DNA from: Macropodus opercularis
Lineage: Eukaryota > Chordata > Actinopteri > Anabantiformes > Osphronemidae
Reading direction: 5' to 3'
NCBI GenBank assembly: GCA_030770545.1
Contig: CM061091.1
Location: 7,000,501 to 7,064,500 of the forward strand
DNA length: 64,000 nucleotides
Shown here: piece by piece, positions 41,445-53,400 of the stretch
Layout: every line of letters begins with the position of its first letter
Position numbering within the stretch: position 1 is the stretch's first letter
The notes under the pieces: model-generated
What the model was told of the DNA's origin: nothing
Seen by the model: only the letters and a program-made list of their open reading frames with translations
The model's database searches: none
Program-made: the position numbers and the translations under genes

Positions 41445-44400
41445 TGTGTGTGCAAAGGAGGAGAGCAGTGTGTTTGGCCATCGTCCCAGGCCTGTTTAAG
41501 CTTTGATGAATGGGAGGTGATGTAGGGAGGAACAGATTGTGAACTGCCTTCTGGGACCCTGGGCCAAGTCACCATCACCGTCGTTTATTTTAATCAAAGA
41601 CGGCTGTAGAGACTTGTCTGTGATAACTGATCTGAACTACAAAATAAACCTGTTGCCCCATATGAACACCCCAGGGTGCTTTCACAGTCAGTTTCTGTCT
41701 TTTCCAATTTGGTCTCAGTGGGACCTGCGCATACTCCACATGTAACAGGTTGCAGCACAGTAGCTACTCCAACATCACATTTGTTCTTCTCGTGCAAACT
41801 GTAAAAGCTTATGTACATATATATATATGTCTGTGCAGATGAAGACATCTGTAAACTGTACTGCATCGCAGAGGACTTTGACTTCTTCTTTGCCATGTCC
41901 AGCAAGGTTAAAGATGGCACCACTTGCTCTGATCACAAGAGGGATGTCTGCATTGATGGAGTGTGTGAGGTAAACAAGCTCTTGTGTGTATTCAAAGACA
42001 TGGGCGTGCTGGTGAAGCTGAGGTCATACTTCATCATACTTGCACTTTTAAATAATTCTTGCCAACATGTCACCTCATTGCTTATAGCCTGTAAAATTGA
42101 TTGTGCTGCAGGCTTCGTGAGGCACTTTCCTGCATTTCAGTATTTTCTTCTGTTTTCTGTTTTCTGTGGCCTTAGCAATCTTTAGACCTCCTGACATATA
42201 CTGTCCTTGTAACCCAGAACCCAGTTGCAGTAGAAATACCAGATGGTAACACAGATGGAAATAAAGTTTAGCTCCTTTATCTCAGTACATTTGTTTATTC
42301 TGTCGACATGTGCTTTATAACAGAACTGTTTTTATAGTATTTTTTGTATTTACATTACACTTATTCCAGCCCTGTTGCTTATGATGGTATGTATATTTGT
42401 ATGTGCGTGTGTGTGTAGGCAGTTGGTTGTGACCAGATTCTGGGATCCAAGGCCTCTCTGGATGCCTGTGGAGTCTGCAAGGGGGACAACTCCACTTGCA
42501 AGTTCTTCAAGGGCCAGTACACCCTTCAACACAGGGCTAATGGTAAGCTTGACTTTGTATTTGTTTGTAGTTTGTCTGTACATGTTGGGTGCTCCACACT
42601 GAGGATTGTTGCAAGACTATGGACACATGCACGCACAGACACATCCACCTAATCGCACTGCACAATGGTCTTCATCCACTGTTTTAGTAACACACAAAGG
42701 TGAGAAAAGAGTCCATGATAAATTAAAGCAGAAACAAACTGCTTTATTTATTATTTATTCTTATTTTTAGAGTATTACTCCATGGTAACAATCCCAGCTG
42801 GGGCTCGAAGCATCCACATTAGGGAGATGGAAGTCTCCACCAGCTACCTGGCTGTCCGCTCCTTGAAGAGGAAGTATTACCTGACCGGTGACTGGACTGT
42901 GGACTGGCCTGGAAAATTCCACTTCGGTGGGTCGGTGTTTGCCTACGAGCGCTCGTTCAACAAGCCGGAGAGTCTGTATGCTGCTGGACCTACTAATGAG
43001 ACGCTGGTGTTTGAGGTAAGCCTCTATTGCTGGGTGATCTTTTTATGTCAGTTGACAGTGACAAGGTCTTTGGCCTCTTCTTTATTTGCTGGATCTGACG
43101 AAGTTTAACTGCAAAAGATACAGTAGTTTGGGTAGTAGGGTAGTGAGAGTAGGGGTGGATGACTTGGATGCTGCAATGGGAGGATTAATGCGTTGGGTTG
43201 GTTACGTCAGTGATGATGAGGGGATGAGGAAGACACTTTCTTGGTACTGCAGGCTTCAGTGCCACATGATTACACATGATGTGTACACATATGCTCAAAA
43301 CTATGAATGTAAAACAACCCCCCCGCCCCCCAAGCCGATGACCTCAAAAGTACTTACAGTAGTCAGAGCCATGTGCTTTAAGCCAAAGTCAGCCGCTCTT
43401 CAGAAGCAGAGATGAATAGTTAAAAATCCTATTGGTTGGAGTGAGATGTCCTGCATACTGTAGCAGGTGATTTATGAGCTGATGTTACTTCTTTCTGTTT
43501 CACGTTTGTAATAATTTTGTGTCAGGAACCAGAGCTTAGAGGGAAGGACGAGTTTTGCCGTGTGTTATTTTATTTGGTCATTATGTGCCAGGTCAGTATT
43601 GCCTGTCCTAAAGTCGGCAGCAGAATGTGATGGTGGACAGGCGTACCCTCCTGTCAGCAAAACTAATATTCACCAAGCGGCCAAGTCGTTCTCATCCTTC
43701 TTACGACTGTTGGTTTAAATGCATAGCGGTGGGATGTGCTTCCCACATAGCTTTGTCAACGAAAGCATTTATTTTCTTTTGAACTTTGAACCCTAGCTGT
43801 AGAAACAGAAGTGGAAACCAGGTGAAGACTAGACCTTTGTTCCATCAACCACAGTTGAAGACGTAGTCATGTAAAAGCTAGTCTCCCCTCTGTCCCTTGG
43901 GCTACTGAAATCCTGCGGTTAAAGCGGGAATGATTGGCCTGTAAATCCTGGAGGAATACCAGTGTGGTACTTCCAGAGTGCTTGGCTGGTCACTTACTTG
44001 GCCATTGGGAAATGTTTTTGTAGCTATTTTAGACAAGAGGCTTTTGTTTGTAGGCAGTTTAACAAAATCGTAGCCCAGTCTTTTTTAGTTGTGCAAGATG
44101 CAGACTTGTAACAACAATTTAAGTTTGTCACTCCCTGAGGAGGTTGCAGGATAGATTTCATTATTACTTTTAGCAGCTCTGCTAAAGTTTTTGCATTCTT
44201 CGGCACTTCAGCCTTGCCTTCACTGACTGTGGTGGCATAGATTCATCAATATACACCTATAAGCATATTTTATATAAAATATGGTTTATTGGACCTAATG
44301 GAACTTACTAATGTTTTGCAGTTCCACATTTACAGCGTTATACACTGTCAATCATGCGATAAGCTGTAACAATAATAATACAAAAAAGGAATCACAGCTC

Positions 44401-47400
44401 CTGCTGCTTGTCCTAGTCTTACATCTGTTCACCAGGACACTGAGATCAGTAGCAGGCAGCTCATCTGTAGATGACACAAGCATAATCTTTATAAGTATGT
44501 CCTGTAATTAGAAAAAAGGACAGAGAGAAGGATAGAAATAGATTGAGGAGAGAGCATGAGATTAAAAGATTAGGACTTTTGCAATTAAACTCGTGGGACG
44601 AGAGAAGTAAAGTTCAGTGCACAGGGAATGTAACAGCAGTTTTCACTTTCTTTTTTCAGTTTTTACGTTTCACATTCAGCCTGGTTTTGGTTATATTTAT
44701 TTGTTCCCATTGCCTATCATCTGTTTCAGACACTTCTCCCAATTCACTCTATCATGGAAAACCCCTGGAACCGCATGGGGGGAAGTTCCATGCGCCGATA
44801 AAGTACTCAAAAGAAAAGCAAATGTTAAGGAGCGTGAGCATAAACTGTGACAAGGTGTTCACATCTGCACAGCTGCTCAGATGGAATGGGGGTGGAGCGA
44901 AGGGGGACAAGAAGTAGCTGAAAAGAAGAGGGAACAGACAACATATGGCTGCCTCTGGACGTCTCCGTGGATACCGAGAAGGATTATTCCCCCTGAATTA
45001 ACATTGTTGTGAGAGGCGAGATCATGCCAGTCTGAGGAAAATCACACTGTCTCCATGAGTGAGATTATAAATCTGTGTGATGCATTCTATTTCATCATCA
45101 TGTGATCTGACTTGATGAGACACTCAGATGTGATGCTCTATAGGAAGATGGACACCGGCCAGATAAACTGCACTGAATATTATTAAAATTGGGAGACAGA
45201 CTAAGGAAAACATGTCAGGAGCAGCTGGCCTCCCTCATCAGTGACTCAAGTTCTGGCCAAGTAATATGAATTCTCTGCCCAACATTTAACCAATCAAAAC
45301 GGTTCAATTAAAATAAAAGGGAAGTCGTTCTTTGTGTAAACGGGTAATAAGCAGATGTGGGATTTAATTATTAAAGTGCATATAAACACACTGGCAAATG
45401 TGATTGTTGCGTTCGGTTTCTACATGCAGTTCGTTCTGACAGTAATAAGTGTTGTCAGCACTGATAGGGTCATTGATTTGCTGGCTGTAGCGTGTAGGTA
45501 GATTTTTATGTGTTGTGACTAATATGAAAGCAGTGCGTTGGTGCTGATTTCGCTTTGCTTTGACTATGAGTTGACAAGGCCAGCGTGAGCTGTGTCCGCG
45601 AAGACGGAGCGAGCATTAAGTCTTTGTTGACACTGTGACTGATTGCAGGAGGATTTCTATTTGGTTTGGGTGTTTAGTTGTCAGGCAGGGGATGAGCACT
45701 GGCTGCAGTTGTTCCAGAGTGGCCTGGAGAGTAGACAGGGTTGGACATGTCTGAAATTATTGTTTGAAAGTGTCTAGTGATGGCAGATATGGGTAACGCT
45801 GTGGTTGGTTGGGTGTAGTCAACATTGTGGACAGCTTAAGTAAGAGAGATGGGCTTATTTATAAAGCATTAAGGCTCCACATATGTGTACTGTAGAAGAA
45901 CTGCTGCTTGTTGTTTATATTCTGCACTGTAGCTGGCGTTTCACGTTGCTGAAGGTTGTTTGCAAGAAACGGTTTGCCTGCATAACCATGCAGTTCCCGT
46001 GTGGTTAGCGGAGGCAGCTGTTTTGATGTAGTTCCGTTGCTGCAGCTGATTTGATGTAGTTCCATTGATTGCTAATGCCAATTCATAGAACTTGGTGCTG
46101 TATGTTTGTTACTGTCCCAGCCTCTGTCATGGCACCTTAAACATGCCATATACCCTTCCAGCTGTTCAAGTCGGTGCACGCTGACCTAGAAATACTGAAC
46201 AGATGTTTTCGTTTGACATCAGATGTCGACTTGCGCCTCTCGTGATACACATCACTCTTCTTGCCTCCTGTCTGGACCAGTGCCGACCCCAAACGGGGAA
46301 CAGTAACCAAGCAGCTCAAAGCGATCGGTCCAGCCAGTGAAGCACCCCAGGACTGCTGAATGTGATCTGAACCCAGGAGGTGCTTGGCTCTCTGAGCTGG
46401 ATGGCTGATGGTAGATTCTTTTGTACATTTGGATACACCCCAAAGAAAATACACATGTCAAAGCTCATTATTGCAGATAATAATAGACTGATATGTTTGT
46501 CAGGCGTTGGAATGGATGTTGACAGTTGGATTTAATGCAACAACCAACCAGGGCTAAACTGTGGTGGACGGTAAAAGAGGAACACTCAGTATACGCTGAC
46601 TATGTATATGTAAAAAAATAACCTTAACCATGGCAGCGAGTTCTCATCATGCTTTTGTCTACGCTGCTGTACAGAAAGGTGAAGTCAGAAACTCCAGCCA
46701 GAACAAAGGGTGAGACGGAGCAAAGAAAATGGAATCTGTCCCTCGTGTGTGCAATCGATTGACCTTATGATAGTGTGGTCAGCCAGTTTGAGAGGTTTTA
46801 GAGAACACACTCTCCTAAATAAATGTGCGGATCAGTCTGTTCTGTGTGTTCTGGGTTGACGTCGACGTTGGTCTTCCTTTAGTCTCTTGCAGAGGAAACG
46901 ACGAGCGGGACATTTGTTCCTGCTTTTCCTTAACAGCACTTCTGCCATACACGTTCACATTGTTTAGATTTGTGGAGTGCTACAGAGAGAAAAGAAAATA
47001 CTGTACATATATATGGGCTCATACACAGGGACTACTTTATATGTTACAGATGAGAAGGTGTTGTTCTTGTCGTGGGTTTGATTTATTTAAATTTATATAC
47101 ATTTGGGACAGAAACAAGCAGGTTCTTGAGTCTTTAGTACTAAAACAATGTAGAATACTAACATTATATTTGATGTTCTTAGTTCGGTTTTATTTTTATT
47201 TCCATATGCTTTATTAGGTTGCTGGATAGATGACATGGTGACTCCTCTTTTGTTACTGTTACCAGGTGATACCCTGCTTTACAGCATAGGGAGGAAGGTT
47301 GCTGGTGTGACTCCCCAGAGTCAGGCTGCAGGGGAGGATTCCTAGTTTAATGGCCTGATTTGAAGGCCTGATGTTGATGTGGAACAGAGAGATGCTATCT

Positions 47401-50400
47401 GTGTTTTCGTTACGGATAAAGATTAAAGGTTAACTGCCTTCGCATGTGACCGATGCTGTTCTTCTTTGACAGATCCTTCTACAGGGAAAGAACCCGGGTG
47501 TGGTATGGGAGTACACTCTGCCTCGCACGGAGCGGAAACCAGACTACAGCTGGGGCGTAGTGCGATCGGACTGCTCTGCTCTGTGCGCTGGAGGTGAGAC
47601 CGAGTGTTTTTGTACGTGTTTGTGGCATGAAATTATCTCTGCTTGCACGTGTTGCACTAACCTTTTAATCAGTTAAATCAGTGTGTGAATGTGTTTTGGA
47701 CGTTCTCCATCTGCTACAAGTAGGAATGTGTTAAAGCTAATGAAAAGCACTTCTGTCACCTGACTGTGTTGGTCCCAAGTGACCCTGAGCTCACCCGTCA
47801 GTGGATGGATGGGTTTGTCTGCAACTGTGGTTCTTTTAGTTGTGCTTCAGCCGTGTATTAACACAATGTAATTCAAGCTGAATGGAAGAACTCCTTTATT
47901 TTATTTTTTTTTCCTTGTTCACCAGGTCGTATCTCGACCAAGGCAATCTGCCTGCAGGACCAGAAGGTTCAGGTCAACTCCACCATGTGTAATCCCCACA
48001 CCAGACCTACGCTGGGCTCCCATCTCTGCAACACACAGCCTTGCCCTGCATAGTAAGTGCCTCTTCATGTACACTGTGGGATATGTGGCATGTGTCATTA
48101 TGTTGCCAAATTTTCAGGAACATTGGGTGGTGTTTTCATTACAGGAACACACAAATACGCGTCCTCAGACCCACACACACACATACACACTGTGGCTGAG
48201 CAGTCTAGAGGTGGCCTGTGGTTTATTTGCAGTGGCCGGTCACCACTCTACTCAGCCCATGTTCTCTGTGCGCCACTCTCCGTTACCATCTCTGTAATTT
48301 TTTTTTCCATTTTCTCTTTTGAAAATCCCTCCTCATCTGCTGTCCTTTTACATAAAACAAAAATAAATCATTGCTTATTTCTACGAGCCTTTGCTGTAGG
48401 ACAGGAAAAAAAGAATACTGTACATATTGTTGATTTACAGGGAAGAGTAAGAATCTGAGGACCTCTGATATCTTCTGCACAGTGACTGTGTGAGTAGAAG
48501 TTCCAAAGTGTCCAGAGTGACGTATTCAGGTCAGGTCCGGTGACTCCCATTTTCTTTTATCACATGATGTTGCGAACACACGACCAGACCAGGTGAGAAG
48601 GATTCAGGAGCAATAAGAGACAGAATTTCGGCTCTTCAGATGGGCAGGTAACTTTATTCCAAACAAAAAGTATTCCTTTTCAGAAAAACATAAAGCGCTG
48701 CTTAAAGCAGGATCTACCTGATGCGGATCTGACCTGTAGTAACTTTGAACCTCTGGAAACCGACACTGACAGGGTACGACTCGCTAGCAACTAGTGCCAG
48801 TGGAAAAAACTCTTAAATGCTGATCGTAACTCAAAACAGGTGCACAGACCGGAAAGAAGATCAATAAACTCAAGATGAAAACAGAACTATAGTGCCGCCT
48901 AGCGGCGAATCACACGGTCTGCCACAGAGCCCCCCCCCCCAAGGGGCGCCTCCTGGCGACCTAGGCAGGTTCAGAGGGGTTGGCACGGTGGAAATCTCTT
49001 ATGAGGTCAGGGTCCAGGATGTGCCGGGCCGGCACCCAGCTGCGGTGCTCTGGGCCATATCCCTCCCAGTCAACAAGATACTGCAGTCCCCTGCCTCGCC
49101 GGCGTGAGCGAAGGATGGAGCTTACAGTGTAGGCAGGAGCCCCATTTATGAGACGAGCGGGCGGTGGGCCCTCAGCTGGAGCAGACAGAGCTGATGACAC
49201 CTGTGGCTTCAGTTTAGAGACATGAAAAACAGGATGAATGTGCATGGATTCAGGTAAGTCTAGTTTAACCGCGACAGGGTTGACAAGTCGTACTATTCTG
49301 AACGGGCCAATATAACGGGGTGAAAGTTTTCTGCTGCACCCCTTTAGTTTGAGGTCCTTAGTGGCCAACCAGACCATGTCCCCGACCTTATAGTTCGGGG
49401 CCGGAGACCGGCGTCGGTTAGTGTACCTCTCCGCTCTCTGCTGTCCTGCGAGGAGCCGTGTTCGAACGGTGGACCAGACAACGTCGGATGAAGGCAGAGA
49501 CGGTGGGGGAAGCTGCTTGAGTGCGTTGTGCAGGAAACAGGGGTGGTTGGTAGCCATAGGCCGCTTCAAACGGAGAGCAGCCCAGAGCGAATGACGGCAG
49601 AGAGTTGTGTGCATATTCCACCCAAGAGATCTGCTGTGACCAGGACGAGGGGCGAGCTGATGCGGTGCAGCGCAGCAGTGTCTCGATCTCCTGGTTCATT
49701 CTCTCCGCCTGGCCGTTCGACTGCGGATGGAAACCTGACGACAAACTGACAGAACAACCTAGGGCAGAGCAGAGTTCAGACCAGACAGCAGAAGTGAATT
49801 GTGGACCACGATCTGATAAAATGTCCTCCGGTAAACCATGTAAACGATACACATTGTCAATTAGGAGCTGTGCAGTCTCCTTAGCAGAGGGCAACTTTGG
49901 CAGAGGGATGATGTGGATCATCTTGGAGAAACGATCCACTACTGTCAGTATCGCGGTTTTCCCAGCAGAGGGAGGCAAACCTGTGATAAAGTCCACCGCG
50001 ATGTGAGACCAAGGTCGTGTTGGTACAGGCAGAGGGTGTAAGAACCCCGCTGCCGGTCGATGGGGTGTTTTGTTTGTTGCACAGACGCTGCAGGCGGCCA
50101 CATATCGCTTAATGTCCGCTCTCATGGTCGGCCACCAGAAGCGTTGAGCGATGAGTGCCATAGTCCGGTAGGAACCCGGATGACAAGCCAGGCGGGAGTC
50201 GTGTCCCCATTTAAGCACCTGGTAGCGAAGAGACTGGGGCACGAACAGACAGGATGGGGGGCAGCCACTGGGAACCGGGCCGGAATGCTTGTGGGTCCTT
50301 ACACGTTCCTCGATGTCCCACCTTAAGGCGCCCAGCGTGATGGGACTCAGGATGTTCTCCCTTCTCTCCTCCGTTTCCCCGGGCTCCTCGAATTGCCGGG

Positions 50401-53400
50401 AGAGGGCGTCTGGCTTACCATTCTGCGAACCCGGCCGGTAGGAGAGTGTAAAATTAAAACGGGCAAAAAACAGTGCCCAGCGACACTGCCGAGCATTCAG
50501 TCTCCGGGCTGTTTTGATAAACTCTAAGTTTTTGTGATCTGTCCAGACCAGAAATGGCTGTTCAGTCCCCTCCAGCCAGTGGCGCCACTCCTCCAGCGCT
50601 AACTTAACCGCGAGAAGCTCCCGATTCCCGACATCATAGTTCCTCTCAGCCGAAGTCAGGCGCCGTGAGAAGAACGCACAAGGATGAACTTTATTATCCT
50701 CAAACCTTTGCGACAGGATGGCCCCCACTCCGGAACTGGACGCATCAGTCTCGACAATAAATTGACGAGAGGGCTCTGGGATACGGAGGATGGGAGCAGA
50801 GGAAAACATTGACTTCAGGCGAGAGAACGCCGCCTCCGCTTCCTGTGTCCAGGCGAAGCGCCTCTTTGTCGAGGTAAGTGAGTGGAGGGGCGCGGCGACC
50901 TTACTAAAGTTCCTGATAAACCTCCGATACAAATTGGCAAAACCCAGGAACCGTTGAAGCTGCTGACGGTCCCGAGGCGTCGGCCACTCAGCCACGGCGG
51001 AAACCTTTCCAGGGTCCATTCCCACCCGGCCCGGCTCCAGGATAAAGCCCAGGAAGGTGGTCCTGGTGGTATTAAATTCCGACTTCTCCGCCTTAACATA
51101 AAGCTGGTTCTCAAGGAGCCGAGTGAGAACTGCTCTGACATGGTCCGTGTGATCCTTCATGTTCTGGGAGTAGATCAGGATGTCGTCCAGATATACAAAA
51201 ACAAAACGATTCACCATGTCCCGGAGAACGTCATTAACAAGCGCCTGGAACACCGCAGGCGCATTGGTCAGTCCAAAAGGCATAACTAAATATTCATAAT
51301 GCCCATTAGGCGTATTAAAAGCAGTCTTCCATTCATCTCCCTCTCTCATTCTCACCAGATGATAGGCGTTCCGGAGGTCCATCTTAGTGAAGACTGTGGC
51401 ACCTTCTAATAATTCAAGCGCTGATGAAATGAGAGGGAGAGGGTACCGGTTCTTTACGGTAATCTCGTTCAACCCCCTGTAGTCAATACAGGGGCGAAGC
51501 CCCCCGTCCTTCTTCTTCACGAAGAAAAATCCCGCTCCAGCGGGCGAAGAAGACGGGCGGATTATCCCGGCCTTCAGAGAGTCCCGTAAGTATGAGTTCA
51601 TAACCTCCTTCTCGGACCGCGTCAATGAGAAAATGCGGCCCCGAGGAGGAGAGGTTCCAGGCAGGAGCTCGATGCTGCAGTCATACGGTCTGTGAGGAGA
51701 CAGCGACATGGCCCGGTTCTTGTTAAATACCTCCCCCAGGTCGTGATAGACGTCAGGTACTGATGACAAATCCACCTCCGTAGGCGGCGACTGACTCACC
51801 AGAGCAGCCGGGAATTCAGCAGAACGCAGGCAGTTGGCCAGACAGAAAGCGCTCCAGCCAATCACACTCCCCGACGCCCAGCTGATGTGTGGGTCGTGTC
51901 GAGCGAGCCAGGGAAGACCCAGAATGAGTGGTTGGTCGCTGCCCGAGAAAATATAAAATTCCAAATCCTCCCGATGATTGCCAGAGACAGTGAGGCGGAC
52001 CGCCTCGGTGCGATAGAGGATCTGGTGAATCGCCTGGCCGTTGAAAGACCTCACTTCGATAGGGGTTTGAAGTTCCTTACGTCCGATCCCCAGCTCAGAA
52101 GCCAGACCCTCAGCCATAAAATTCCCCTCGGAACCAGAGTCGATAAACACCTCCAGGACCTTAAATCCAGCGGGACCTTCTACTGTAGCACGTAGCACAG
52201 GCTGGACAGGAAGTGAGGAGGTCCTGACCGAACGGCTCACCAGCGCCTCCCCGGCCACTGATGAGCCTCGTCTTTTACCGGGCAGAGGGCGGCTCGATGG
52301 CCCAGCTGACCGCAGTACAGGCACAGATTATCTCGGAACCTCCGGTGTCTTTCCTCTGCAGACAGCCTGGTCGCTCCTAGCTGCATAGGCTCCTCCGCCT
52401 TCGTGCCCTCCGGCGAGCGGTGAGGTTCCTTGTCGCTGGCCTTGAACCACGGTAACGCTCGCTGTAGAGCTGGTGCCGGCGGATCCGATTCCCGGGAAGA
52501 CCCCGATGAGCGATGAGAAAGATGTCCGGAGTCCCCGTGGCGAGAACCTTGCGTGCGCAGACCCCGGTCCGATAGCGCTCCGAATCGGCTGGCATCCGTG
52601 CCCGGCCGATCACGCAGGGCTCGTTCAGTGCGGCGCTCACGGAACCTCCGCTCCACTGCCGTAGCCAGAGTGATGAGCTCCCCTAGTGTGTCCGGGAGTT
52701 CGGCGCACACAATGCAGTCCTTAATGTAATCCGCCAGGCCCTCGTACAACTTGTCTAGCTGAACCTCCTCTGGCCAGCAGACCTGGGCAGCCAGGGTCCG
52801 AAACTCAACCACGTACTCCCTGACTGACCTAGCCCCTTGGGAGAGACGGAAAAGCCTGCACGCCGCCACTCTCCGATGGGTCGTGGGACAGAAGGTGAGT
52901 CGAACCTCCTCCGCGAACTGTTTGAACGTGGAACAGCAGGCAGAGTCCCTCTCCAGCTCCGCCATTCCCCACTCAAGTGCTGCTCCTTCGAGCAGGGAAA
53001 CGGCATATGCCACCTTATCCGATTCGCTCTTGAACCGTGAGGACTCCAGTCGGAACTTAAGGTTCAAGGCGGCCAAAAACGGTCCACACTTCGCTGCCTC
53101 CCCGTCGAAACGGTTCGGCGGAGCCAATGAGAGTCCTGCATCAGGGGCAGGCGAACTACGCGCCCCCTCAGCGGCCGCGTCTCCGACCTTCCTGATCTCC
53201 GACGCGTTCTCCTGCACCTGTCGGTGCGCCTCCGTGACTAATTGCCCAATCTCGGACACCATGCCCTCGATTCTGCTCAATATCGCTGAATCCATTAGTG
53301 GCTAGCGAGTTCTGTTGCGAACACACGACCAGACCAGGTGAGAAGGATTCAGGAGCAATAAGAGACAGAATTTCGGCTCTTCAGATGGGCAGGTAACTTT

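Noticed and set aside
49418..49475. C-terminal end of the 968-codon pol frame
   Set aside because: After the frame break the residues no longer resemble integrase; the real coding sense is in the +1 frame, so this tail is not a true protein end.
50882..51289. 135-codon plus-strand ORF
   Set aside because: Antisense to the reverse transcriptase region of pol.
52883..53305. 140-codon plus-strand ORF
   Set aside because: Antisense to the retroelement gag frame.
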